From: Phytobacter palmae
GTDB taxonomy: Bacteria > Pseudomonadota > Gammaproteobacteria > Enterobacterales > Enterobacteriaceae
NCBI GenBank assembly: GCA_900112785.1
Contig: FONB01000014.1
Coordinates: 1 to 64,000 of the forward strand
Direction: 5' to 3'
DNA: 64,000 bases
Within the stretch, counting starts at the first letter, position 1. Each line of letters opens with the position of its first letter. Below, piece by piece: positions 6,317-13,070 of this stretch. Made by a program: the position numbers and the translations under genes. The notes below the pieces were generated by a model. That model was given only the letters and a program-made list of their open reading frames with translations, was not told the origin of the DNA and did no database searches.

Positions 6317-8284
6317 TTACGCGACATCCCAGAACGCAAAACACATTTCTGGTAAATTAGCTCTAACCAACGCCTCGGCAAATGGTGGCGGTACTGCGTT
6401 GCCACACCGGGCCACCTGCTTGTCTTTGGCGTAGTTCACGCCGCGATAGTCGCGGTCAATGATGTACCACTCCGGGAAACCTTGGGCAGCATATAGTTCG
6501 CGCGGCTGGAGCATGCGCATTCCAATATCAACAATGCGATAAACCACGTCTTTGATGGTTACAAACTCGCTGATGCCGTACTCATGCAGAAATGCCGCCA
6601 CCTGCCCCGCCCGGTGCTCGTCATACTCGTTTTCAGCCAGCATTGTCCTCACCTCACCAAAGTGCAGGCCACTCGCCGTTACGGTTTGTAGCGGAGTATC
6701 GGTAGGCTGCCCAATATTGGTACCGCGCATTTTGACGATGCAGGATGTAACCAGCGCATGGTGATCCGTAGTTGTCACCGTATGAACTGGTTCATCAAGT
6801 GCCAGACCAGCCCCCGAATAATTACCCCCAAAGTGTTTGACCAGGTTTGCCGCTACCACGGCGAACTTATTGCCACCAGCAGTGACAGTACCAAGCGGCT
6901 TCCCAATCTGGAGAATCCGTGGGGCCTGTCCCTTTCTTTCCCCATAGCCCATCTGAATCAGCGTCGTTGAGACCAGTTGCGACTTACCGCCACCACCAGC
7001 GGTTACGGTTGCGCTCGGCTCGTCAGCGCGGTGACCGACGCTGTTACCGAACTGCCTTGCTATCACGGGGGCAATTACGCAGGAATGATTGGTGTTGCAG
7101 AGCGTATGCATTGGACTTCCGACGCTGCGCGGTTTGGCTGAATACTTTGGCCCACCAGCGCCAGCGATAAACGGCGAAATAGCAGCTTCGACAATACCGA
7201 GTGCGTGACCGTTTCCACCAGGGCGTTTTGATGTACCGGCTGTCACCGTCGGTACCGGTTCAGTTACCTCCTGCCCTGTTGCTCCGGTGCGGAATTTCGT
7301 CAGGTGCGGAACGGCCAGCGCAAAACCATGCTTCTTGGTAATGGTCTGGGTCGGTTCATCAAGCGATTGTCCCCGGAAACAGTCGTAATTCGTTTTGGTA
7401 CTGGTGTGATTGCATTTCACGATGAAGGGCGTTGCGCTGTTTACCACGAAACGCTCAATGCCTCTCGCTATACGGCGCATGGTATTGGCTGCCAGAGGCT
7501 TTTTACGGTCAAAAATTGACGGACACGGAATTGACCAGTCGATACACTCCGCCGCCGTTCTCCAGGGTTTAAGCTCACCTGATTTAACCGCGGCTGTTTT
7601 CGGATCCCCGTGGGTTTGCTCCGGCCAGCGGATTGCGGCGCCGTCGCAGCGCATCACCATGAAAAAGCGTTTGCGAATCGTCGGCGCGCCGTAGTCGCAC
7701 GCGCGCAACTCTCGATATTCGACCGCATAGCCCAGCCCGGCGACCAGCCGCTGCGCCTGCTTGCTGTTTGGCTCGATATTCAGGAACTCGCAGCACTCGA
7801 CCAGCGCCGGGTGATCGACGCTGATGCCATCGGACAGCATGCTGACGAACGCATTAAACGTCTCGCCTATGCGCTCCGGGTCCGGCCGCATTTCCGCCGC
7901 CAGCAGCGGTCCCCAGGTGCGGAACTCCTCAACATTTTCCAGCATCATGACGCGGGGTCGCACCGTCAGCGCCCAGCGAACCACAATCCAGGCTAAGCCG
8001 CGAATCGCTTTTTCCACCGGGGTACCGCCTTTCGCTTTGGAGAAATGGCGGCAATCCGGGCTAAACCATGCCAGACCCACTGGCATACCTGCGGTGACGA
8101 CCGGAGGATTTACGTCAAAAACACTCTCGCAATAGTGCAGCGTGCCTGGATGGTTTGTGGTGTGCATCGCCACGGCATTCTCGTCGTGATTGATAGCGAT
8201 ATCCACGCTGCGACCAATTGCCAGTTCAATGCCGGTACTGGCCCCGCCACCGCCAGCAAAATTATCAACGATGATTTCTCTCAC
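6317..8284 (-). CDS. Orphan DNA cytosine-5 methyltransferase, phage type
   Basis: Transfers a methyl group from SAM to cytosine C5. The 655-residue protein has motif I DNFAGGGGASTGIE (7-20), motif IV SPDCRHFS with catalytic Cys78 (SPDC in place of the usual PPC), motif VI MLENVEE (114-120), motif VIII RKRFF (204-208) and motif X CGNAVPPP near the C-terminus. The target-recognition region (about 300-540) contains seven degenerate copies of an (L/A)DEPxxTVT unit. Start GTG 8284 is chosen because it overlaps the previous stop (GTGA) and follows GGAG; an upstream extension to 8359 lies inside the neighbour. No restriction enzyme gene is adjacent. It may protect phage DNA or alter host methylation. 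Confidence 0.93.
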   Translation of the reverse strand: MREIIVDNFAGGGGASTGIELAIGRSVDIAINHDENAVAMHTTNHPGTLHYCESVFDVNPPVVTAGMPVGLAWFSPDCRHFSKAKGGTPVEKAIRGLAWIVVRWALTVRPRVMMLENVEEFRTWGPLLAAEMRPDPERIGETFNAFVSMLSDGISVDHPALVECCEFLNIEPNSKQAQRLVAGLGYAVEYRELRACDYGAPTIRKRFFMVMRCDGAAIRWPEQTHGDPKTAAVKSGELKPWRTAAECIDWSIPCPSIFDRKKPLAANTMRRIARGIERFVVNSATPFIVKCNHTSTKTNYDCFRGQSLDEPTQTITKKHGFALAVPHLTKFRTGATGQEVTEPVPTVTAGTSKRPGGNGHALGIVEAAISPFIAGAGGPKYSAKPRSVGSPMHTLCNTNHSCVIAPVIARQFGNSVGHRADEPSATVTAGGGGKSQLVSTTLIQMGYGERKGQAPRILQIGKPLGTVTAGGNKFAVVAANLVKHFGGNYSGAGLALDEPVHTVTTTDHHALVTSCIVKMRGTNIGQPTDTPLQTVTASGLHFGEVRTMLAENEYDEHRAGQVAAFLHEYGISEFVTIKDVVYRIVDIGMRMLQPRELYAAQGFPEWYIIDRDYRGVNYAKDKQVARCGNAVPPPFAEALVRANLPEMCFAFWDVA

Positions 8285-8541
8285 GCATATTTCTCCATAG
8301 CAGCAGCCAGCGAACGGGCTGCTGTAACGATTTCGGGTACTGGCACCTTTTCCAGCCACATGCGGTTTATGTGGTGCTTGAGGCGGTGCTGGTGGTGCGC
8401 CGGGAGATCCCCGGCGCTTTCAACTTGTGAGTAAACCAGCGCTACCTCGGCAGGCCAGACAGTCTCGGGAACATCCACCAGCAACAAGGATTCCAGCTCA
8501 CGGATACGATTGCAGGCATACCCGAGCAATTCATCACTCAT
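8281..8541 (-). CDS. Small phage protein (86 aa), unknown function
   Basis: Starts at ATG 8541, overlapping the previous stop by ATGA, and ends by overlapping the methyltransferase GTG. The sequence (MSDELLGYACNRIRELESLL...) looks helical, with a His-rich middle (LPAHHQHRLKHHINRMW) and an Ala-rich C-terminal helix. No function is recognised. Coupling on both sides supports it as a real gene of the early left operon. Confidence 0.72.
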   Translation of the reverse strand: MSDELLGYACNRIRELESLLLVDVPETVWPAEVALVYSQVESAGDLPAHHQHRLKHHINRMWLEKVPVPEIVTAARSLAAAMEKYA

Positions 8542-8849
8542 TTCTGTACACTCCCGAAAATTTTGTGAACCTGATAGCCCTGCCATTTTTCGCGGCAAAT
8601 CTGCGCTACAGTTTGCGGCGCTGGTGGACAGGCAGCGGGTGCCACTCGCGAACGCCACCGATGTGTAAGCCGGTATTCAGGGTGGTGAGGTTTACCAACA
8701 TTTTTCACAATGCCCGCCAGCGCCAGACGTTTCAGGCGGTCGTAGGCCTCTTTGATGTCGCAGCCCAGCAGACTGCGAACCTGTCGTGTGGAAATGGATT
8801 TTTCGCGCGCCAGAAAATCAACGATGGCGCGTTGCTCAGGTTTCAGCAT
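8538..8849 (-). CDS. Winged-helix DNA-binding phage protein
   Basis: Residues 1-60 form a winged helix: QRAIVDFLAREKSISTRQVR, then SLLGCDIKEAYDRLKRLALAGIVKNVG, then HHPEYRLT. This is the layout of MarR- or ArsR-like small regulators. The remaining 40 residues are basic and Pro-rich with no recognised fold. It overlaps the PerC-like gene upstream by 7 bp and the 86-residue gene downstream by 4 bp. Likely a phage or host transcription regulator; target unknown. Confidence 0.72.
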   Translation of the reverse strand: MLKPEQRAIVDFLAREKSISTRQVRSLLGCDIKEAYDRLKRLALAGIVKNVGKPHHPEYRLTHRWRSRVAPAACPPAPQTVAQICREKWQGYQVHKIFGSVQK

Positions 8850-9283
8850 GCTTCTGCCCTCCGCGCACGGGCATTGCGAATACAGCGATTACGCAATCGG
8901 GAAATGTCCAGAATCTCCTGACTGCTCTTTGCCAGTCGCATAATCTCGCTGTATTTCGTAGCAGCGCGCAGCCAGTGCCCCCGTGATTCAATCAGGGCAG
9001 CTTCTTCAAGCGCCATGCGGAGAGCTTCCGGATCCGCTTTCTGACCAAGCTCCGGTAACTCGATATCGGGGATATCGGTGCCGGGCACAACGGTATATTC
9101 CCAGTGGGTACCGTTGTGACTGCGGGTCATGACACCGCGCTGTACTAACGCAGCCAGTTGCTGTCCCGTCGAACCGGAATCAGTATTAAACGCATCGCAC
9201 ACTTCCGGGGTGGTAATGCCCGGGTGATGGCTGACATACACAACCAGTCGGTCAGCCTGGGTAATTCGTTTTTGTTTGGTCAT
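8843..9283 (-). CDS. PerC-like transcriptional regulator
   Basis: The 146-residue protein has an N-terminal winged-helix region (ADRLVVYVSHHPGITTPEV, QQLAALVQRGVMTR, WEYTVVP) and a C-terminal PerC-like helix set, AALIESRGHWLRAATKYSEI (about 94-113). PerC-family proteins in enterobacterial prophages activate or modulate host genes, best known for LEE virulence genes in enteropathogenic E. coli. The ATG lies inside copy A of the repeated 21-bp boundary element, so the element supplies its start context. It precedes the 103-residue winged-helix gene in the same operon. Confidence 0.75.
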   Translation of the reverse strand: MTKQKRITQADRLVVYVSHHPGITTPEVCDAFNTDSGSTGQQLAALVQRGVMTRSHNGTHWEYTVVPGTDIPDIELPELGQKADPEALRMALEEAALIESRGHWLRAATKYSEIMRLAKSSQEILDISRLRNRCIRNARARRAEAC

Positions 9284-9303
9284 TGGTCAATACTCGTTTT
9301 GGT
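9279..9303 (-). repeat. Boundary repeat, copy A
   Basis: Read on the minus strand this is CCAAAACGAGTATTGACCAATGACC. It matches three other sites (11133-11154, 13049-13070, 13968-13988). Here the ATG in the element is the start codon of the PerC-like gene. Confidence 0.8.
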
Positions 9304-10043
9304 TATTTAACAATCCGCAAATGGGTTACATTTTTGCGGTAACTCCCCCAGGTAAAATTCACCCAGATGCCGTTATCCATGGTCAGACGGTCCATAGCCC
9401 GTTCACCCAGGATTTTTGATAACTCGTCAAAATTCAGGTTGGTCAGCACCCCCACAGGTTTCATTGCCGCCAGGCGGCGATCGATAATTTGATTCAGCAA
9501 TACCCATTCATTTCGGGTATCGCGCTGCACGCCGACCTCATCCAGCACCAACAGGTCAACCCTGCACAGGTCATCGAGCAATACTGATTCGGACTGCCCT
9601 TCGTCATAGCATTTGCGGGCTCGCAGCATCAGGTCAGGAACAGTCACAACCAGCACTGTGTGGTTATGCTGCAGCAGGTAGTTACCAATGGCGGCAGCCA
9701 GATGATTTTTCCCGGTACCGCAGCCACCACTGAAAACGAAGCTGGCAAAACCGCTGCCGAAGTTATGGGCATAACTTTTTGCCAGCGTCAGCGCGTGTTT
9801 TTGCCCGTCATTGCTCACCTGGTAATTCGCGAATGTGCAGTTCCGGTGCAAATCGCAGATACCCGACCGACCAAAAATCTTCTCAGAGCGAGTACGCTGG
9901 TTTTCTTTTTCCAGTTCCGCAGCTCGTTTACGTCCCTCCTCCTGTTGCCAGGCCATTAACTCGGCAGCGCTGGTAAATTTCGGCTGAACACCTGCCGGGA
10001 TCAGTCGCTGCAGACGACCAAGAATCTCACTCGTCGATTTCAT
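9303..10043 (-). CDS. DnaC-type helicase loader
   Basis: An AAA+ ATPase of 246 residues that would load host DnaB at the phage origin. Walker A is SGGCGTGKNHLAAA, Walker B is VDLLVLDEVGVQ, and the region NLNFDELSKILGERAMDRL carries the sensor and arginine-finger part; the spacing follows E. coli DnaC. The N-terminal 60 residues are helical and charged (DnaB-binding in DnaC). Start ATG 10043 follows the upstream stop by 2 bp (TAACCATG). The gene pairs with the replication protein at 10046-11098, the classic two-gene replication module. Confidence 0.93.
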   Translation of the reverse strand: MKSTSEILGRLQRLIPAGVQPKFTSAAELMAWQQEEGRKRAAELEKENQRTRSEKIFGRSGICDLHRNCTFANYQVSNDGQKHALTLAKSYAHNFGSGFASFVFSGGCGTGKNHLAAAIGNYLLQHNHTVLVVTVPDLMLRARKCYDEGQSESVLLDDLCRVDLLVLDEVGVQRDTRNEWVLLNQIIDRRLAAMKPVGVLTNLNFDELSKILGERAMDRLTMDNGIWVNFTWGSYRKNVTHLRIVK

Positions 10044-10045
10044 GG

Positions 10046-11098
10046 TTACCCCCTGAATCCCGGCGGGATCGCCGTGTCGGGTGTCGAAACGCCAAAGGCA
10101 GGCTGACGACGCGAAACTTGCGCCGGGGCTGCAGTTTTGGCACGTGATGTTTTCAGGCTGGATGCGAAAGTCTGTTCCCACTGAATGTGGTGCTTAACCT
10201 TCCCTTCGCATTTCCAGTAGTCGCGGAATTGCTGCAATTCAACGTCGGTGTAACCCGGCTCTTCACCGAGATTAATACCCCAGAGCGCCGCCTGGCCGAC
10301 AAAATCAACGCCTGGCGCCCAGTCCTCGGTGATCGGGAATTTACCTATAGGTGGGAAAAAATTGTCTTGCGCGCGTATATCTCTCTCTGGGTTTTCTTTT
10401 AGATCTGTATCTTTATCTGGATCTGTATTTGTAGTTCCCGTAGCTACTACAGTAGCTGGGCTACCGTAGTAGTCGTAGTCGCTAACGTAGTCGGCTACGA
10501 ACTGAGAAATAGCTTCTACAGTAGTGATTTCTCCAGATTTGACGCCCGAAATTAACAGTTCAATGCATTTATTTTTAACAAACCAGTCACCTTCCGATTT
10601 GAACTCGGAAAGCACCGTAGCTACGGAAATTTTCGGCTTGGCTACGACGCGAATCGTAGCTACTACGGTTAGTGAGCTACCGTAGCTACTACGTAGCTCA
10701 CTAAGTCGTGACCATGGATTTTTTGAATACCCGATTTTCACAACATCCAGATCAGGGCCAGTGATGAAGTACAAATGACCCTTGTAGGAGGTTCCCCCCT
10801 CAATAGCCGGTCTGCTTTTTGAAGATGACGTGACCGTTTCGATGTCACGCTCAATGCGCAAATGAACCCAGCTTTCTCCATCGTCTTCAAAGAACTCTTT
10901 CAGGGCAGTTTGAAGCTCAGCCCAGCGCGAATCTGAAACGCGAGCGATCTTTGCGAGACGGTTTTTTGGTATAGCCCTCCCCGTTTGCCAGTAATTGAAC
11001 ATGAGAAGCAAATACGCTCCATGCTCCTCCGTGGACAGATGCATGGTGTCCGCCAGGTAATCAGCAATGTAAAGTTGCATGTAAGGCAGCGCGGCCAT
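10046..11098 (-). CDS. Composite replication protein: DUF1376, GIY-YIG/T5orf172-like and DnaT-like parts
   Basis: The 350-residue protein has three parts. Residues 1-90 (LPYMQLYIADYLADTMHLS, EHGAYLLLMFNYW) are a DUF1376/YdaU domain, usual in phage replication initiators. Residues 105-175 (GHLYFITGP, VVKIGYSKNPWSRLSELRSSYG, EGDWF) match the T5orf172/MUG113 branch of GIY-YIG-like domains and look inserted. Residues 252-320 (FPITEDWAPG, YTDVELQQFRDYWKCEG, KVKHHIQWEQTFASSLKTS) are the DnaT-like DNA-binding domain. The gene sits upstream of the helicase loader, so it probably recognises the origin. The DNA coding for the insert is rich in GTAGCTAC repeats. Start ATG 11098 has AGGAGTAACC before it. 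Confidence 0.87.
   Translation of the reverse strand: MAALPYMQLYIADYLADTMHLSTEEHGAYLLLMFNYWQTGRAIPKNRLAKIARVSDSRWAELQTALKEFFEDDGESWVHLRIERDIETVTSSSKSRPAIEGGTSYKGHLYFITGPDLDVVKIGYSKNPWSRLSELRSSYGSSLTVVATIRVVAKPKISVATVLSEFKSEGDWFVKNKCIELLISGVKSGEITTVEAISQFVADYVSDYDYYGSPATVVATGTTNTDPDKDTDLKENPERDIRAQDNFFPPIGKFPITEDWAPGVDFVGQAALWGINLGEEPGYTDVELQQFRDYWKCEGKVKHHIQWEQTFASSLKTSRAKTAAPAQVSRRQPAFGVSTPDTAIPPGFRG
10431..10702. repeat. GTAGCTAC repeat cluster inside the replication gene, putative phage origin
   Basis: Copies of CGTAGCTAC(TAC) occur at 10439-10450, 10616-10625, 10655-10667 and 10681-10692, with further GTAG/CTAC half-units between 10450 and 10520. A perfect 12-bp inverted repeat (TTAGTGAGCTAC at 10669-10680; GTAGCTCACTAA at 10693-10704) flanks the last copy. 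In lambda the origin iterons also lie within the initiator gene O. Origin function is inferred. Confidence 0.55.
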
Positions 11099-11132
11099 GG
11101 TTACTCCTGATGCCCGGTTGCCCGGACGTTAT

Positions 11133-11154
11133 GGTCATTGGTCAAATCTCGTTT
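11133..11154 (-). repeat. Boundary repeat, copy B
   Basis: Minus-strand AAACGAGATTTGACCAATGACC, nearly the same as copy A. It lies between the YdaT-like gene and the replication gene. The ATG in it opens a 25-codon frame that overlaps the replication gene start, so it might act as a leader peptide start; this is unproven. Confidence 0.8.
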
Positions 11155-11707
11155 AAAAACACTGCGGCGCCAGAGTGCTGAGCAGCGCCAGCGCTGGTTC
11201 CGATACCTCCTTCGGGAGCATCGCGTATAGCGACGTGGCCGCTTCCCAAATTTCCTTTTCCAGGCGCTGCAGTGGTGCGCCCAACAGCTTTGCCTGGTGT
11301 GCTTCTGCGCATTCCTTGATTGCGCTCGCCACCAGCTCTGCTTCGGTCTTGCCGGAACGGAGGCCGTAGGCGCGTGCTATCTCGATTGGCATCACTGCTG
11401 AAATCGCCGGGGCCAGTTGCATGACATAGCGGTTGTATTTTTCGGATCCGTTTTCGTTACGCAGATAGCGGAATAAGTTCAGCTTGTTGACTGTGATCCC
11501 CTTGCCGCCAGTGCGTTTCCATTCTTCCGCCACCAGCCGCGCTATCTGTTCCTGAGCCTGACCAGGCAACGTTTTTTCCCATTCGCTGACGGCTGTATTG
11601 ATCGCCATCCGTTTCATGTTGTCGCGGCGGCGAGGTTCAATCTGATTTTTCGATTTCAGCGAAACGGCGGCAGCGTGTTTAAAGTCATGAGAGGTAAGCG
11701 TTTGCAT
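11153..11707 (-). CDS. YdaT-like phage protein at the CII position
   Basis: The 184-residue protein matches the YdaT/toxin-type family in GITVNKLNLFRYLRNENG followed by KYNRYVMQLAPAISAVMPIE and a helical C-terminal half. In Rac prophage YdaS and YdaT lie side by side next to the repressor, as here. YdaT overproduction is toxic in E. coli, and it has been proposed to replace the CII regulator; which role applies here is unclear. A good ribosome site (AAAGGAAAAAAT) precedes ATG 11707. It is the second gene of the leftward early operon. Confidence 0.75.
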   Translation of the reverse strand: MQTLTSHDFKHAAAVSLKSKNQIEPRRRDNMKRMAINTAVSEWEKTLPGQAQEQIARLVAEEWKRTGGKGITVNKLNLFRYLRNENGSEKYNRYVMQLAPAISAVMPIEIARAYGLRSGKTEAELVASAIKECAEAHQAKLLGAPLQRLEKEIWEAATSLYAMLPKEVSEPALALLSTLAPQCF

Positions 11708-11725
11708 ATTTTTTCCTTTGAAAAC

Positions 11726-11932
11726 CTACTGTTCAGGTGGAAAAACATCATCCAATGAGCAGGCCGCACCGAGCTGATTTAGTCCTTCAACAATTTTCCG
11801 TGAATCAGTGAGGCTGGGAGTTCTAACGAAGGTTTCATAATTTGCTAACCGCGGCTGGTTCCACCCAATCTTTTGGGCCAGCGCCAATTGCGAAACGTTG
11901 GCACGTTTGCGGTATTCAGAAATAAGGTTCAT
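11726..11932 (-). CDS. Cro/YdaS-like helix-turn-helix repressor
   Basis: First gene of the leftward early operon, 68 residues. It is a compact XRE-type helix-turn-helix: NLISEYRKRANVSQLALAQK, then IGWNQPRLANYETFVRTPSL. Start ATG 11932 is chosen for its AGGAGAAACGC ribosome site; a start nine codons upstream is possible. It is divergent from the CI-like repressor over a 104-bp region with operators, so it is the functional counterpart of Cro and should favour lytic growth by acting on the same sites. Confidence 0.86.
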   Translation of the reverse strand: MNLISEYRKRANVSQLALAQKIGWNQPRLANYETFVRTPSLTDSRKIVEGLNQLGAACSLDDVFPPEQ

Positions 11933-11957
11933 GCGTTTCTCCTGTCTTGTGTAGCCC

Positions 11958-11987
11958 ATTATTCACATATCGTGAATTTAATGTCAA
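11958..11987 (-). promoter_or_regulatory. Leftward early promoter (PR equivalent)
   Basis: On the minus strand TTGACA (11987-11982) and AATAAT (11963-11958) are 18 bp apart. Operator TTCACATATCGTGAA (11962-11976) fills the spacer and part of the -10, so CI binding would block it. Confidence 0.78.
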
Positions 11988-12025
11988 TACAAGACGTGAA
12001 TCGCGAGGAATTCACCTTCCGTGAT
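11962..12025. promoter_or_regulatory. Operator array between cro-like and cI-like genes (OR equivalent)
   Basis: Three sites of form TTCAC-N5-GTGAA occur at regular spacing: TTCACATATCGTGAA (11962-11976, perfect), a half-conserved site ending GTGAA (11986-12000) and TTCACCTTCCGTGAT (12011-12025, one mismatch). Starts are 24 and 25 bp apart, about the spacing of lambda OR1-OR3. Confidence 0.8.
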
Positions 12026-12036
12026 AAGATCGGTTT

Positions 12037-12426
12037 ATGAGCACAATTACTGAAAAGATTGGCGAGCGCATAAAGCAGCTCAGACTTCAAAAAGGATGGA
12101 GCCAAGGGCAAGTTGCAAAATTATGCGGCTGGTCAGGAGCCCCGCGCGTTGCCAATTACGAATCTGGCATCCGTAGTGTAGGTGCTGATGACGCAATAGT
12201 TTTAGCTAAAGTGCTGGGCACTACACCATCAGAACTGCTTTTCGGTGAGCCTGGAGATCAAAGCCAGTGGCTGAACGAATCTCAGAAAAAAATGCTCTCC
12301 CTCTTTAATCAACTACCTGATGCTGAACAACAAAAAATGATCAATATGCTTGAAATCAGGCTGAAAGAAATTGATGAGTACGTTGCCAAATATCTGCGTG
12401 GGCGATACTCCCCTCCCGAAGAATAA
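12037..12426 (+). CDS. CI-like prophage repressor without peptidase domain
   Basis: Maintains lysogeny by binding the flanking operators. The 129-residue protein has an XRE helix-turn-helix at 7-62 (IGERIKQLRLQKGWSQGQVA, then APRVANYESGIR) and a short C-terminal helical segment (ESQKKMLSLFNQLPDAEQQK) likely used for oligomerisation. It lacks the S24 peptidase domain of lambda CI, so it cannot be inactivated by RecA-stimulated self-cleavage. A -10-like TAAGAT at 12025-12030 puts the RNA start at or next to the ATG, and there is no ribosome site, so the message is probably leaderless as for lambda PRM. A strong terminator follows. Confidence 0.88.
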   Translation: MSTITEKIGERIKQLRLQKGWSQGQVAKLCGWSGAPRVANYESGIRSVGADDAIVLAKVLGTTPSELLFGEPGDQSQWLNESQKKMLSLFNQLPDAEQQKMINMLEIRLKEIDEYVAKYLRGRYSPPEE

Positions 12427-12441
12427 ATTCAGGTGCATTAA

Positions 12442-12466
12442 AACCGGCCAAGAGCCGGTTTTTTTT
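12442..12466 (+). terminator. Rho-independent terminator of the cI-like gene
   Basis: AACCGGC (12442-12448) pairs with GCCGGTT (12454-12460), loop of 5 nt, followed by an uninterrupted T run to 12466. Confidence 0.93.
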
Positions 12467-12493
12467 GGCCCAAATTTCCTACCAGTAGAAAAT

Positions 12494-12555
12494 TTTACGA
12501 ATTGTGAATTTTAATATTCACATTTTGTATTGACTACACATTCACGACATGTGAA
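12494..12555. promoter_or_regulatory. Second operator array after the cI-like gene (OL equivalent)
   Basis: Three sites resemble those at 11962-12025: TTTACGAATTGTGAA (12494-12508), TTCACATTTTGTATT (12517-12531) and TTCACGACATGTGAA (12541-12555, perfect). Starts are 23 and 24 bp apart. With the first array they bracket the repressor gene as OL and OR do in lambda. Confidence 0.8.
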
Positions 12556-12560
12556 ACTCA
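12525..12560 (+). promoter_or_regulatory. Rightward early promoter (PL equivalent)
   Basis: TTGACT at 12530-12535 lies in a block (TGTATTGAC, then ATTCACGACATGTGAA) that copies the leftward promoter region in the other orientation. The -10 is poor (AAACTC at 18 bp spacing), so the exact start is uncertain; position and sequence match support its role. Confidence 0.6.
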
Positions 12561-12746
12561 TTTCGCAAACTCAACGAATCCCATTCAGGCAGGACGCCCA
12601 CGAAGTAGCTGCCGGCGGCATACGAAACACCGGATGAGATGGCGACGTTGATTTTACGATTTCAGTTTTAACGCGCAGCAGACCAACGTTCCGCCAGCCG
12701 GGCGCAAACGGCAAAGCAAAACAGACATCATCGTGAGGATTTTTCT

Positions 12747-12869
12747 ATGACAGATTTCGCACGTGTGGCAACAGGGCAACAAGCAGTCCGCCTTAACTGG
12801 TTCACCGCCTTAACACGTAAGTTCTGCTATTTCCTGGCGCAGAAAGGCAACCCGGAGATTAAGGCGTGA
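12747..12869 (+). CDS. Small phage protein (40 aa), first gene of rightward operon
   Basis: MTDFARVATGQQAVRLNWFT and 20 more residues, basic and aromatic, begin at ATG 12747 behind GTGAGGATTTTTCT. The stop overlaps the GTG of the next gene (GTGA). The function is unknown; many lambdoid PL operons start with such short, divergent frames. Its overlap with a recognisable DUF1482 gene makes translation likely. Confidence 0.62.
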   Translation: MTDFARVATGQQAVRLNWFTALTRKFCYFLAQKGNPEIKA

Positions 12870-13051
12870 GCACGTTTTTTTATTTAGTCATCACCGTTTG
12901 TGCGCTGACTGGCGAGTGTTCTGATACCCCGCTGGGGGTGTACCAAACCGAAGATGACTGTAATGCCGCCGCAACGGAGCAAAGCGTTAAAGGAGAATGC
13001 TACCCGGTAAGTATTCTGGCTGCCGACCAACAGCCTGCAGTTCATTTTTAA
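12866..13051 (+). CDS. DUF1482-family small protein (YebW-like)
   Basis: The 61-residue protein starts at GTG 12866. An N-terminal hydrophobic strand (FFYLVITVCALTGECSD) is followed by VYQTEDDCNAAATEQ and GECYPV with conserved cysteines, as in DUF1482 members such as YebW. The function of the family is not known; members are common in the PL operons of lambdoid prophages. The stop lies within copy C of the boundary repeat. Confidence 0.75.
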   Translation: MSTFFYLVITVCALTGECSDTPLGVYQTEDDCNAAATEQSVKGECYPVSILAADQQPAVHF

Positions 13052-13070
13052 ACGAGTTTTGACCTATGAC
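13049..13070 (+). repeat. Boundary repeat, copy C
   Basis: TAAACGAGTTTTGACCTATGAC on the plus strand, matching copies A, B and D. Its ATG (13066) could start a 33-codon frame ending at 13167. Confidence 0.8.

Larger units (their letters stand above)
12467..12746 (+). other. Control region and untranslated leader of the rightward operon
   Basis: Contains the second operator array and promoter, then about 190 nt of leader before the first small gene. No lambda-type boxA/boxB nut site and no N-like arginine-rich protein were found. The leader holds GC-rich segments (CCGCCAGCCGGGCGCAAACGG) that could fold. Confidence 0.5.

Noticed and set aside
6317-8284. Methyltransferase considered as half of a restriction-modification system
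   Set aside because: Adjacent genes are a small phage protein and the moron; none resembles a restriction enzyme or a controller protein.
10431-10702. Repeat cluster considered as a CRISPR array
   Set aside because: Units are 8-12 bp, irregularly spaced and lie inside a coding sequence; no spacer structure or cas genes.
12037-12426. Repressor considered as a lambda CI with RecA-cleavable domain
   Set aside because: Only 129 residues; no Ala-Gly cleavage site or Ser/Lys dyad region follows the helix-turn-helix part.
12747-12869. 40-residue protein considered as an N antiterminator
   Set aside because: It lacks the arginine-rich motif of N proteins and no boxB hairpin was found in the leader.
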